The translations under genes were made by a program, and so were the position numbers. Under the pieces are notes generated by a model, which worked only from the letters and a program-made list of their open reading frames with translations, was not told the DNA's origin and searched no databases. From assembly GCA_035308365.1 (NCBI GenBank), contig DATGGU010000002.1:1-64000 (forward strand): a stretch of 64,000 nt of DNA, read 5' to 3'. Each line of letters starts with the position of its first letter. Within the stretch, counting starts at the first letter, position 1. This DNA is from PALSA-505 sp035308365 (lineage in GTDB: Bacteria > Actinomycetota > Actinomycetes > Streptosporangiales > Streptosporangiaceae). This document shows, piece by piece, positions 7,536-15,892 of this stretch.

Positions 7536-9125
7536 TTACAGGCCCAGCTCGGCCTCGAACGCTCCCTCTTCCAGGCGGTTGCGCACCGTGGCGAGGAACC
7601 GGGCCGCGTCCGCCCCGTCGATCAGCCGGTGGTCATAGGTCAGCGCGAGGTAGACCATCGAGCGCACGGCGATCACCTCGCCGAGCGTCGGATCCTCCAC
7701 CACGACCGGCCGCTTGACGACCGTGCCGGTGCCCAGGATGGCGACCTGGGGCTGGTTGATGATCGGCGTGTCGAACAGGGCGCCCCGGCTGCCGGTGTTG
7801 GTCAGCGTGAACGTGCCGCCGGCCAGCTCGTCCGGGCTCACCTGGCCGTTGCGGGTGCGCTGGGCGAGGTCGGCGATCTTGCGGGCGAGCCCGCCGATGT
7901 TCAGGTCGCCGGCGTTGCGGATCACCGGGACGAGCAGCCCGCGGTCGGTGTCCACCGCCACACCGAGGTGCTCGGCGTCGTGGTAGGTGACCTGACCGGC
8001 CTGCGTGTCGAGCACGGCGTTGAGCTTCGGGTGGATCTTGAGCGCCTCGACCGTGGCCAGCGCGAAGAACGGCAGGAAGGACAGCCGGACGCCCTCCCGC
8101 GCCTCGAAGTCCGCCTTCGCCCGCTCCCTGAGCCTGGCGATCCCGGTGACGTCCGCCTCGGCCACGGTGGTGAGCTGCGCCGAGGTCTGCAGCGATTCGA
8201 CCATCCGCTGGGCGATGACCTGGCGCAGCCGGGAAATCCGCTCGGTGGTGCCGCGCAGGCTGGACGGCACCACGTCCAGCCTGGGGGCAGGCGCCGGGGC
8301 GGCGCCACCGGTCGCGAAGCCGGGGCCGGGCGCGGGCTGCTGCTGAGCGGTGGAGGCCGCCTCGCGGCGGGCCCGGGCCGCGTCCAGCACGTCCTGCTTG
8401 CGGATCCGGCCACCGACGCCGGTGCCGGACACCTCGGCCAGATCGACCTCGTGCTCGGAGGCGAGCTTGCGGACCAGCGGGGTCACGTACGGCCCGTCCG
8501 GCCCGGAGGGCAGCGCCTGGGACGTGGCGCTGGGCGTGGGCTGCTGAGCCGGGGGCTGCTGAGCCGGGGGCTGCTGTACCTGGGCCGGCGGCTGGGCCTG
8601 GACGGGTGCCGCCGGGGGCGCGGGCGGGGCCGGCGCTTGCGGAGCCTGCCGGACCGGGGGCTGGTAGGGCGCCGTCTGCGGCTGGGGCTGCTGCTGTGCG
8701 GCGGGCGCGGCTGGTGGCTGCGGCGGCCCGGCCTGCGCGGGCGGTGCGGGCGGTGCCGGAGCCTGGGCCTGGGGCGTCTCCTGCTGGGCGGGTGCCGGTG
8801 CCGCGGGTGGGGCCGGTGCCTGAGCCGGCGCGGCCGCCTGGGCCGGCGCCGGGGCGGCGGGCGCGGGAGCCGCCTGGCTGGCGTCGTCGCCCTCGTCGAT
8901 CGTCGCCAGCTCGGCACCGACCGCGACGGTCTCGTCCTCGGCCACCGCGATGCTGCGCAGGATGCCGGCCGCGGGGGAGGGGATCTCCGTGTCGACCTTG
9001 TCGGTGGAGATCTCGAGCAGCGGCTCGTCCCTCTCTACCCGCTCGCCTTCCTTCTTGAGCCAGCGTGTGACGGTGCCCTCGCTGACGCTCTCGCCGAGCT
9101 GGGGCATGGATACCGAGACCGCCAT
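7536..9125 (-). CDS. sucB: 2-oxoglutarate dehydrogenase E2, dihydrolipoyl succinyltransferase
   Basis: A 529-residue acyltransferase core protein. One lipoyl domain occupies residues 1-78, with the lipoylated Lys43 in TDKVDTE. A very long Ala/Pro/Gln linker (about 85-210) follows, then the E1/E3-binding domain (about 218-250, YVTPLVRKLASE). The catalytic domain ends in the active-site DHRLIDG (His499, Asp503). Many actinobacterial SucB proteins have two lipoyl domains; this one has one. It lies upstream of the TIGR01777 gene and just downstream of lpdA, giving E2 and E3 together. It depends on lipA and lipB nearby. An E2 for branched-chain or pyruvate complexes is less likely given the start sequence and context. 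Confidence 0.92.
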   Translation of the reverse strand: MAVSVSMPQLGESVSEGTVTRWLKKEGERVERDEPLLEISTDKVDTEIPSPAAGILRSIAVAEDETVAVGAELATIDEGDDASQAAPAPAAPAPAQAAAPAQAPAPPAAPAPAQQETPQAQAPAPPAPPAQAGPPQPPAAPAAQQQPQPQTAPYQPPVRQAPQAPAPPAPPAAPVQAQPPAQVQQPPAQQPPAQQPTPSATSQALPSGPDGPYVTPLVRKLASEHEVDLAEVSGTGVGGRIRKQDVLDAARARREAASTAQQQPAPGPGFATGGAAPAPAPRLDVVPSSLRGTTERISRLRQVIAQRMVESLQTSAQLTTVAEADVTGIARLRERAKADFEAREGVRLSFLPFFALATVEALKIHPKLNAVLDTQAGQVTYHDAEHLGVAVDTDRGLLVPVIRNAGDLNIGGLARKIADLAQRTRNGQVSPDELAGGTFTLTNTGSRGALFDTPIINQPQVAILGTGTVVKRPVVVEDPTLGEVIAVRSMVYLALTYDHRLIDGADAARFLATVRNRLEEGAFEAELGL

Positions 9126-9185
9126 GGTCTTCCCGACTCCCTCTGTTGCCGTGCTACTTGGTCATTGTCCGCTATGAGCCAGCGC

Positions 9186-10586
9186 TTACGCGTGCACGTG
9201 CAGTGGCTTGCCCGCGAGCGCGAGGTGCGCCTCGCCAAGGATCTCCGACTGGGTGGGGTGTGGATGGATGAGCTGTGCCACGTCGGCCGGCACGGCTTCC
9301 CAGTTGTAGATGAGCTGGCCCTCGGCGATCAGCTCGCCCACCCGGGCGCCGACCAGGTGGATGCCGAGCACGGGCCCTGGCTGGCCACCTTCGGTGTCCG
9401 GTGCGGTGGCGATGACCTTGGCCGAGCCCTGCGTCTGCAGGATCACGCTCTTGCCGTTGCCGCCGAGCGGGTAGTTGAACTCCACGGTCTTGATCCCGCG
9501 CTCGGCCGCGGTGGCCGAGGTGATCCCCACCGAGGCGACCTCGGGGTCGGAGTAGGTGATCCGCGGCACTCCGTCGTAGTCGATCGGCGTGACCGGCAGC
9601 CCGCTCAGCCGCTCCGCGACCAGGATGCCCTCGGCGAAGCCGGCGTGCGCCAGTTGCGGGCCTGGGGTCAGGTCACCGACGGCGGAGATCGTCGGCACGT
9701 TGGTGGCGCAGTAGGGGTCCACCCGGACGAAGCCGCGCTCCATGATCAGGCCGACGTCCTCGTAGCCGAAGCCGGCCGACACCGGCCCGCGGCCGACCGC
9801 GACCAGGAGCAGTTCGGCGTCGAGCGTCTTGCCGCCCTCCAGGGTGACGGTCACGCCGTTGCCGGTGTCCTTGACGCCCTCGAACCTGGCGCCGAGCTCG
9901 AAGGAGATGCCGCGGCGCCGGAAGGCCCGCTCGAGCTGCCGCGAGCTTGCCTCCTCCTCGAGCGGCAGCAGGTGCGGCAGCATTTCCACGATGGTCACCT
10001 CGGCGCCGAAGGACCGCCAGACGCTGGCGAACTCCACGCCGATGACACCGCCGCCGAGAATGATCACCGAGCCGGGCACCCGGTCCAGGGTGAGCGCATG
10101 GTCGCTGGTGATCACCCGGTTGCCGTCGATCTCAAGGCCGGGCAGGCTGCGCGGCTGGGACCCGGTGGCCAGCACGATGTGCTCGCCCTCGTAGACGGTG
10201 TTGCCGACCTGGACCTGGGTGGAGGAAATCAGCCGGCCGTCGCCGATGACCGTCTCCACCTTGCGGCTGGCGATGGTGGACTGCAGCCCCTTCCAGAGCC
10301 GGTCCACCACCTTGTCCTTGTACGCGTTCACCCCGTCGATGTCCACGCCGTCGAAGGTGGTCTTGATCCCGAAGGACCCGCTCTCCTTGGACAGATCCGC
10401 CACCTCGGCCGCGTGCAGCAGGGCCTTGGTCGGGATGCAGCCCCGGTGCAGGCAGGTGCCGCCGACCTTGTCCCGCTCGATGAGCGCCACACGCTTGCCG
10501 AGCTCGGCCGCTCGCAGCGCGCAGGCATACCCTCCGCTCCCGCCGCCGAGCACGACGATGTCGTAAAGCCCGCTCGCTTCCGCCAC
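9186..10586 (-). CDS. lpdA: Dihydrolipoyl dehydrogenase (E3)
   Basis: 466 residues from the GTG at 10586, chosen because AAGGAG lies six bases before it; a longer frame starts at 10610. It reoxidises dihydrolipoyl groups with FAD and NAD+. Visible features are the FAD fold VVLGGGSGGYA at 11-21, the redox pair Cys45/Cys50 in GGTCLHRGC, an NAD-binding GGGVIGVEFA in the middle, and the C-terminal catalytic HPHPTQSE with its His-Glu dyad. Its stop lies 60 bases before the sucB start, so the two are probably one transcript. It can also serve the pyruvate complex whose E1 (aceE) is at 59.8-62.6 kb. Confidence 0.96.
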   Translation of the reverse strand: MAEASGLYDIVVLGGGSGGYACALRAAELGKRVALIERDKVGGTCLHRGCIPTKALLHAAEVADLSKESGSFGIKTTFDGVDIDGVNAYKDKVVDRLWKGLQSTIASRKVETVIGDGRLISSTQVQVGNTVYEGEHIVLATGSQPRSLPGLEIDGNRVITSDHALTLDRVPGSVIILGGGVIGVEFASVWRSFGAEVTIVEMLPHLLPLEEEASSRQLERAFRRRGISFELGARFEGVKDTGNGVTVTLEGGKTLDAELLLVAVGRGPVSAGFGYEDVGLIMERGFVRVDPYCATNVPTISAVGDLTPGPQLAHAGFAEGILVAERLSGLPVTPIDYDGVPRITYSDPEVASVGITSATAAERGIKTVEFNYPLGGNGKSVILQTQGSAKVIATAPDTEGGQPGPVLGIHLVGARVGELIAEGQLIYNWEAVPADVAQLIHPHPTQSEILGEAHLALAGKPLHVHA

Positions 10587-10632
10587 TGAACGCTCCTTGT
10601 CTGGTGTCAACGCCCTCTGTCAGCGGCCGGGC

Positions 10633-12204
10633 CTACAAGAGCCCGTCCGCGACGTCGAGGGCGATCTGGGTGAGGGTGCGCACGGCCGCCCCCGTCCCGC
10701 CCTTGGGTGTGTACCCATGGGCATCATCTTCGTTGAAGGCAGGACCGGCGATGTCCAGGTGCGCCCACCGGGTCTGCCCGGTCACGAACTCGCGCAGGAA
10801 AAGCCCACCGACCAGCATCCCACCGCTGCGATCCGGCGAGACGTTGGCCAGGTCGGCCACCTCGGAGTCCAGCCCGTCGCGCAGCTCGTCCGGCAGCGGC
10901 ATCGGCCAGAACGCCTCGCCGGCCCGGCGGGCCGACGCGACGATCCCGTCGCGCACCTCGTCGTGGTTGGCCATGACACCGGCCGTGCGCCGGCCGAGTG
11001 CGACCGTCTGCGCGCCGGTGAGCGTGGCCACGTCCACCAGCAGGTCGGGCGAGTCGCCGAGCGCCCGGTCCAGGGCGTCGGCCAGCACCAGCCTGCCTTC
11101 GGCGTCGGTGTTCAGCACCTCGACCGTCTTGCCGCCGTGGATGGTGATGATGTCGGCCGGGCGCTGGGCTCGGCCGCCCGGCATGTTTTCCGCGCTGGCC
11201 AGGTACCCGACGACGTTGACCACGGGGCGCAGGTCGGCGATCGCCTGCATGGCGCCGAGCACGGCGGCGGCGCCGGCCATGTCCGACTTCATGTGCTCCA
11301 TCGACTTGGGCGGCTTGAGCGACAGGCCGCCGGAGTCGAACGTGATGCCTTTGCCGGCGAACACCACGGTCTTGACCGCGCCGGGATGGCGGTAGCCGAG
11401 CCGCACCAGGCGGGGCGGATGCACCGAGCCCTGGCCTACCGCGAGGATGCCGCCGTAGCCATCCTCGGCCAGCGCTTCTTCGTCGAGCACCTCGACGTCC
11501 AGCCCGCGGGCGGCCGCGACCTTCTCCGCCTCGTCGGCCAGGGTGGCCGGCACCAGGTGCGAGGGACCGGTGTTGACCATGTCACGCACCAGCGCCACCG
11601 CGTCGGCCAGTGCCTGCGCCCGGTGCGCCGCGGCCGGTGTGGGCACGCCGTCGCCGCAGACCGTCAGCTCCAGATCCGGCGGCGCGGCCACGGTCGTGCG
11701 GTAGCGGGAGAACACGTAGCCGCCGAGCAGGCCACCGAGCGCGGCCGCTTCGGCCTCGGTGTCGTCGCGGGCCGGCAGGGCGAGCGCGACGCGGTAGACG
11801 CCGGCCATGCCGTGACCGGGGACGGCCTTTGCCAGCGGCTCGACGATCTCACGAAGGGCTGCTCCCGCGGCCCGGCGCAGCAGTTCCGGGTCGAAGGCAG
11901 GAACCTGCTCAGCCATGGCCTGCCCGCCGGGCTTGCCGAGCCCGGCGGCCACGATGAGGGGGGCGACAGCGGCGGGGGATGACCCGCCGGACAGCGGCCC
12001 CGACGCGACCTTCGTGGTTTCCTCGGCTTTGCCGGTCGCGCCGAGAGCGGTGAGTGCGGAGATCAGCGTGCCGCCGAGGGCGTCGTCGATCGGTTCGGCA
12101 CCGGGGGCGAGCCGGGGTCCTTCCGCACCCTCGATGATCCCGACGACGATCGCGTCGGGCCGGGTGTTGCCGGATGCTTCGCTGGTCAGCAGTCTCGTGG
12201 TCAC
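10633..12204 (-). CDS. pepA: Leucyl aminopeptidase (M17)
   Basis: A 523-residue cytosolic two-metal aminopeptidase that removes N-terminal residues from peptides. The C-terminal catalytic half carries the metal-binding motifs VFAGKGITFDSGGLSLK, KSDMAGAAAV and the family signature NTDAEGRLVLADAL. The N-terminal regulatory domain is of normal length. The GTG start at 12204 has no ribosome site, but a TAGCAT hexamer ends seven bases upstream, so it may be made from a leaderless mRNA. It lies 46 bases upstream of lpdA on the same strand, the order known from Streptomyces. Confidence 0.95.
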   Translation of the reverse strand: MTTRLLTSEASGNTRPDAIVVGIIEGAEGPRLAPGAEPIDDALGGTLISALTALGATGKAEETTKVASGPLSGGSSPAAVAPLIVAAGLGKPGGQAMAEQVPAFDPELLRRAAGAALREIVEPLAKAVPGHGMAGVYRVALALPARDDTEAEAAALGGLLGGYVFSRYRTTVAAPPDLELTVCGDGVPTPAAAHRAQALADAVALVRDMVNTGPSHLVPATLADEAEKVAAARGLDVEVLDEEALAEDGYGGILAVGQGSVHPPRLVRLGYRHPGAVKTVVFAGKGITFDSGGLSLKPPKSMEHMKSDMAGAAAVLGAMQAIADLRPVVNVVGYLASAENMPGGRAQRPADIITIHGGKTVEVLNTDAEGRLVLADALDRALGDSPDLLVDVATLTGAQTVALGRRTAGVMANHDEVRDGIVASARRAGEAFWPMPLPDELRDGLDSEVADLANVSPDRSGGMLVGGLFLREFVTGQTRWAHLDIAGPAFNEDDAHGYTPKGGTGAAVRTLTQIALDVADGLL

Positions 12205-12211
12205 CCGTCAG

Positions 12212-12217
12212 ATGCTA
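12212..12217 (-). promoter_or_regulatory. Candidate -10 box of pepA (leaderless)
   Basis: On the minus strand TAGCAT is followed after seven bases by the GTG of pepA, placing transcription start at or next to the start codon. No -35 consensus is clear, so this is tentative. Confidence 0.35.
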
Positions 12218-12240
12218 GTGCCTGTGCGTACCAGGAAATG

Positions 12241-12277
12241 ACCGTACGGTCCGGGCAACATGCCCGGACCGTACGGT
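12241..12277 (-). terminator. Hairpin terminator after the large phosphoesterase
   Basis: A perfect 17-bp stem (ACCGTACGGTCCGGGCA and its complement) with a 3-base loop. It starts 10 bases after the stop of the phosphoesterase gene and stands between it and pepA. There is no T-run, as is common for terminators of GC-rich actinobacteria. Termination is inferred from position and stem strength. Confidence 0.8.
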
Positions 12278-12286
12278 ACCCGAAGG

Positions 12287-14104
12287 TCAGCCGCCGAGCT
12301 TGACCGTCGCGAAGTGCGGATCGGAGAAGCTGAACATGGTCATCAGGTTGCCGATGGCCGGCCGGTTCTTCGGCACGTAGACGTTCGGCGCCGGGTTCGG
12401 CAGGTTGTCCTCGCTGAACGAGGTGAGTGGGCTGAGCCCCCAGTTCGCCTCGATGAACTTCAGGATCGACACATGGTCGGTGTAGGTGTGGTCGACGTAG
12501 TCCTGCCTGGCATAGGGCGAGATCACCAGCATCGGGACGCGCGGGCCGTCACCGAAGAAGCTCACCGGCTGGATGTAGCCGGAGTCGTAGTAGCCACCGG
12601 TCTCGTCGAAGGTGACGAAGATGGCGGTGGACTTCCACAGCTTCGGGTTGTCCTGGACGGCGGCGACCGCCCGGGCGGTGAAGGTCTCGAACGCGGCCAG
12701 CGCGGAGTAGCCGGGGTGGCCGTCGTCGTCGCCGGGCTTGAGGAACGTCACGGCCGGCAGCGTGCCGTGTGCCGCCTGGTAGATGAAGTTGCCGAGGCCG
12801 TGCTGCACGTTCTTGCGCAGGGCCGGGTTCGTCATGATCGACGTCGAGTACTGCATCGGGTCGCAGATTCCGCAGTAGGAGAAGTTTGGCTTCCCTCTGT
12901 TGTAACCCTCGCCGTAGTAGCCCCACGAGATGTGGTGGGCCGACAGCTCGTTGCCGATCGTGACGTAGTCCGTCTTCTGCGGTGGCACGGTGAACGGTGA
13001 TGTGTTGACCGTGCCGTCCACGTTGTAGCCGGCGTTGTAGTTGTTGAGAATGTAGTAGCGGCCAGGCTGGCAGTTGTTCTGCACCTTGTAGGGCAGCGAG
13101 TCCAGGTAGCTGAAGACCGGCCCAACCCCTGGCTGGCTGTGGTCGGCGCACTCGGAGTAGGAACCACCCGAGTAGCCGTCCTGGGTGTAGTTGTTGTTCG
13201 TGCCCGGCTTGGGGTTGGGGTTCTCGATCTCGTTGGCCGGTGGCGTGGCTGCCTTCCCGGACTTGTCCTGGTAGGAGGCGGCGAACCCGGTGCCCAGCAT
13301 GATGTGGTTGGCACCCGTGCCACCCTGCACCGCCTGGTGGTAGTTGTCGCTGATCGCGTAGTTCTGGGCCAGGTCGCGCAGGATCGGGGCGTCGCCCGCG
13401 GCCATGTTGTAGTAGCCCATCTGCAGCCCGCCCTGGTAGATCGGCGCGGGCGGCATCGCGCCGTTGTCGTCGCCGGCGGTGTTGGCCGTCCAGACGTTCA
13501 GCCTGCTGTGGTACCCGTCGGTCTGCTGGTACATCTGGTAGAAGCGGTGCAGTGGGTCGCCGACGAAGGCGCCGTAGAACTCACAGCCGCCCGTGTACTC
13601 AAGGTGGCTGTCGAAGTAGGGCACGTACTTGGTGATCTGGTACGGCGCGCTGGCCAGGCTGGCCGGGAACCGCTTGTCCGGGACGTCGGCCTTCTGCCCG
13701 TCGCAGCCGCTGCTGACGTAGGTGGTATTGGGCCGTGGCAGGGTCTTGTAGGGACCGGTGAGCTTGGGCCGGATGCTGTAGGTCTTGGTGTCCGACGCGG
13801 TGAACTGCTCCGCCTTCCGCCAGTTGGGCCCGAGGCCGCCGTTCTTGGTGACGATCCCCTCGGACAGCAGGTTGTCGACGTGCTGCCCGCGAGGCGGCTG
13901 ATATGTCGCGAAGACATTGTCGAAGCTGTGGTTCTCGCCGATGATCACGATGACGTGCTTGATCGGTGTCCGCGTGGCAGGTGCGCTGTCCCGCTGCGAT
14001 GCCGCCGCGCCTCCCGAGGTCAGGGCGGTTACGCCGGTGACCACCGACGCGGTCAGCGCCACGATGCCGAGCCCACCGGCCGGGGTGAACAGTTTGCGTC
14101 TCAT
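12287..14104 (-). CDS. Large secreted phosphoesterase (PF04185, phospholipase C-like)
   Basis: 605 residues with a Sec-type signal peptide (basic start, hydrophobic stretch about 12-30, cleavage near AAAS). The mature chain opens with HVIVIIGENHSFDNVFATY, the metal-binding start of the family. Further conserved blocks are TGANHIMLGTG, SWGYYGEGYN and, late in the chain, VTFDETGGYYDSG and RVPMLVISPYAR, as in bacterial phospholipase C/acid phosphatase relatives. It probably releases phosphate or headgroups outside the cell. Repeated GATTCACG units upstream at 14150-14178 suggest phosphate control. Stand-alone gene with its own terminator. The exact substrate cannot be told. Confidence 0.9.
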   Translation of the reverse strand: MRRKLFTPAGGLGIVALTASVVTGVTALTSGGAAASQRDSAPATRTPIKHVIVIIGENHSFDNVFATYQPPRGQHVDNLLSEGIVTKNGGLGPNWRKAEQFTASDTKTYSIRPKLTGPYKTLPRPNTTYVSSGCDGQKADVPDKRFPASLASAPYQITKYVPYFDSHLEYTGGCEFYGAFVGDPLHRFYQMYQQTDGYHSRLNVWTANTAGDDNGAMPPAPIYQGGLQMGYYNMAAGDAPILRDLAQNYAISDNYHQAVQGGTGANHIMLGTGFAASYQDKSGKAATPPANEIENPNPKPGTNNNYTQDGYSGGSYSECADHSQPGVGPVFSYLDSLPYKVQNNCQPGRYYILNNYNAGYNVDGTVNTSPFTVPPQKTDYVTIGNELSAHHISWGYYGEGYNRGKPNFSYCGICDPMQYSTSIMTNPALRKNVQHGLGNFIYQAAHGTLPAVTFLKPGDDDGHPGYSALAAFETFTARAVAAVQDNPKLWKSTAIFVTFDETGGYYDSGYIQPVSFFGDGPRVPMLVISPYARQDYVDHTYTDHVSILKFIEANWGLSPLTSFSEDNLPNPAPNVYVPKNRPAIGNLMTMFSFSDPHFATVKLGG

Positions 14105-14149
14105 CAGCCTGCTCCTTTCACTCGCGGCCTCATACGCTACGCCGTGGGC

Positions 14150-14178
14150 GTGAATCCGCGACGTCCCGGACGTGAATC
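14150..14178 (-). promoter_or_regulatory. PHO-box-like repeats before the large phosphoesterase
   Basis: Minus-strand GATTCACG occurs twice, exactly 22 bases apart, which is two 11-base PhoP units. The unit between them is degenerate. The streptomycete PhoP box is built of 11-base direct repeats with a G-T/G-T-C-A core. The position, 46-74 bases before the start codon, fits an operator. Weaker than the site at 23036. Confidence 0.4.
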
Positions 14179-14245
14179 TTGCCCGGTTCTGTGACCTGGC
14201 CGGATGGCTGCGCCGTAAGGAAGTGCAATAGAGCTAACTGCCGTC

Positions 14246-14273
14246 ATGACTCATTTCTAACCGATGTTAGAAT
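14246..14273 (+). promoter_or_regulatory. Promoter with overlapping palindromic operator
   Basis: TTCTAAC (14255-14261), four bases, then GTTAGAA (14266-14272) form a perfect inverted repeat. It overlaps a good -10, TAGAAT (14268-14273). A -35-like ATGACT (14246-14251) lies 16 bases upstream. Transcription would start near 14280, 27 bases before the next gene. The overlap suggests repression, and the repressor is not identifiable. Confidence 0.6.
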
Positions 14274-14306
14274 CGGGATGACCCAGGACAACGAAGAGGA
14301 GCACAC

Positions 14307-15080
14307 ATGGGGGCAGGAGCCCTGTTCATCGCGGTCTTTCTCGCCTGCGCCGTGGAGGCGGTCGAGGCGACCACGATCGTGCTCGCCGCCGGGACAGCGC
14401 GGGACTGGCGCTCGGCCATCACGGGGACGCTCTCGGCGCTCGCCGTGCTGGCCATCCTGGTCGCCGCGCTCGGCCCGGCTGTCTCCGCGCTGCCGTTGCG
14501 GGAGCTGCGGCTCGTGGTGGGTGCCCTGCTGCTGATCTTTGGCCTGCAGTGGCTGCGCAAGGCGATCCTGCGGGCCAGCGGCTACAAGGCCCTGCATGAC
14601 GAGAACGAGATCTACCGCAAGCAACTGGCCGCCGCGGCCACCGAGCCGGGGCAGCGGCGCGGCAGAGTACGCGACTGGTACGCCTTCACCCTCTCCTTCA
14701 AGGGAGTCCTGCTCGAAGGCCTCGAAGTGGTGTTCATCGCGCTCACCTTCGGCGGCAACGCCCACAACCTGCCGCTGGCGGCGCTGGCGGCCATCTGCGC
14801 GGTGGCCGTGGTCGCAGCCACGGGCGCCGCTGTGCGGGCGCCGCTGTCGCGGGTTCCGGAGAACACGCTGAAGTTCATCGTCGGGATCATGCTGACCGCG
14901 TTCGGCACGTTCTGGGGGGCCGAGGGGGCCGGTGCGAACTGGCCGGGGTCGGACGCGGCGCTGCTGGCCCTGGTGCCTGCCATCGCACTGTTCGCCCTCG
15001 GGCTCGTTGCCGCGCTGCGCCGGGCCAAGGCCGCCCAGGCCGCTGCCAGCGGCCGCGGGCCGGCTGCCGAGGTGGGCTGA
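14307..15080 (+). CDS. Polytopic membrane protein with duplicated acidic motif (COG4280-like)
   Basis: 257 residues, about seven membrane segments. Two similar blocks, ACAVEAVEATTIVLAAG at 13-29 and LLEGLEVVFIALTFG in the second half, place Glu pairs in equivalent helices. This is the internal-repeat layout seen in FTR1/GDT1/LysE-type transporters. I recognise it as the COG4280 class of predicted membrane proteins; a metal or small-ion transporter is plausible but not shown. ATG at 14307 follows GAGGAG at good spacing. It overlaps nothing and is followed after one base by a small membrane protein gene in the same operon. Its promoter contains a palindromic operator. Confidence 0.75.
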   Translation: MGAGALFIAVFLACAVEAVEATTIVLAAGTARDWRSAITGTLSALAVLAILVAALGPAVSALPLRELRLVVGALLLIFGLQWLRKAILRASGYKALHDENEIYRKQLAAAATEPGQRRGRVRDWYAFTLSFKGVLLEGLEVVFIALTFGGNAHNLPLAALAAICAVAVVAATGAAVRAPLSRVPENTLKFIVGIMLTAFGTFWGAEGAGANWPGSDAALLALVPAIALFALGLVAALRRAKAAQAAASGRGPAAEVG

Positions 15081-15081
15081 G

Positions 15082-15285
15082 ATGGGCAAGCGGCTGCGGG
15101 ACTTCCTGGCCTTCCTCTATGACTTTGTGGTCGGCGACGACTGGCGGATCGCCGTCAGCGTGGTGGCCGGGCTGGCGCTGACCTACGCGGTCAGCAAGAC
15201 CAGCGTGCCCGCCTGGTGGCTGCTGCCCGTACTGCTGGTGGTGATGCTGCCGGTCAGCCTCTGGCTGGCCGCCCGCCGCCGGTAG
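15082..15285 (+). CDS. Small membrane protein, operon partner
   Basis: 67 residues from the ATG at 15082, one base after the stop of the transporter-like gene. A short soluble N terminus (MGKRLRDFLAFLYDFVVGDDW) precedes two hydrophobic helices (about 25-41 and 45-62) and a basic RR end. I do not recognise a family. Close coupling suggests that it is a subunit or partner of the upstream membrane protein and is made from the same promoter. Confidence 0.75.
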   Translation: MGKRLRDFLAFLYDFVVGDDWRIAVSVVAGLALTYAVSKTSVPAWWLLPVLLVVMLPVSLWLAARRR

Positions 15286-15294
15286 GCGCAGAGG

Positions 15295-15846
15295 TCAGCC
15301 GTTCCCGACTTCCTCGGCGTACACCCGGGCGGCGTATTCCTCCAGGGTCTTCTCACAGCCGGCCAGCGCCTGCTCCGCCTGGTCGCGCCGGGCCGCCCCG
15401 AAGACGTCGCGTTCGCGCACCCGGGCGAACCAGTTTCGCAGCTTCACCAGGTCGACCTCGTTTTCTTCGAGTTCGGCGTAGGTGAAATGGCTGGCGGTGT
15501 ATTCCTTGCGCACCTGGGCCTGGAAGTCCTCGCACTTGTCGACGATTTCCTCGTACTCGTCGTCCCTGGCCGCCTGGAACGCGGCGCGCACCTCCGGCTC
15601 GCCGGCCAGCACCCGGCAGGAGAGCAGCACCGCCGTGCCGGACATCTCGATGATCTCCCGGCGGAGCTTGCGCAGGGCCCGTTCGGCGCCGCCGCTGGCG
15701 GGCAGCGCCGCGGCCGAGTTCTGCAGGTATATGGCGCCCAGGCTCTTGATCCTGCGCCATACGGCCGCGCGCAGCCTGGTCGGTTCCGGTGGCACCCGGT
15801 AGACGAGCAGCAGCCAGTTCTCGCCGTCAGCCTGCTCATCGCTCAC
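15295..15846 (-). CDS. ChrB N-terminal domain protein
   Basis: 183 residues with the ChrB_N signature at the start: WLLLVYRVPPEPTRLRAAVWRR followed by K-S-L-G-A-I-Y-L-Q-N-S. The rest is helical and charged. In proteobacteria ChrB senses chromate and regulates the ChrA exporter; stand-alone ChrB_N proteins are common in actinobacteria and of unproved function. No chrA is next to it. It is convergent with the membrane operon (9-base gap) and divergent from the nitronate monooxygenase gene 46 bases away. Confidence 0.85.
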   Translation of the reverse strand: MSDEQADGENWLLLVYRVPPEPTRLRAAVWRRIKSLGAIYLQNSAAALPASGGAERALRKLRREIIEMSGTAVLLSCRVLAGEPEVRAAFQAARDDEYEEIVDKCEDFQAQVRKEYTASHFTYAELEENEVDLVKLRNWFARVRERDVFGAARRDQAEQALAGCEKTLEEYAARVYAEEVGNG

Positions 15847-15892
15847 CCGGCCATTGTCTCAACCAGCCAGCCCGGCTGCGAGAATGCCGTGC

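Noticed and set aside
6723..10589. A 1288-codon plus-strand frame opposite the TIGR01777, sucB and lpdA genes
   Set aside because: Antisense shadow; composition is low-complexity Arg/Leu/Gly/Ala and all real motifs are on the other strand.
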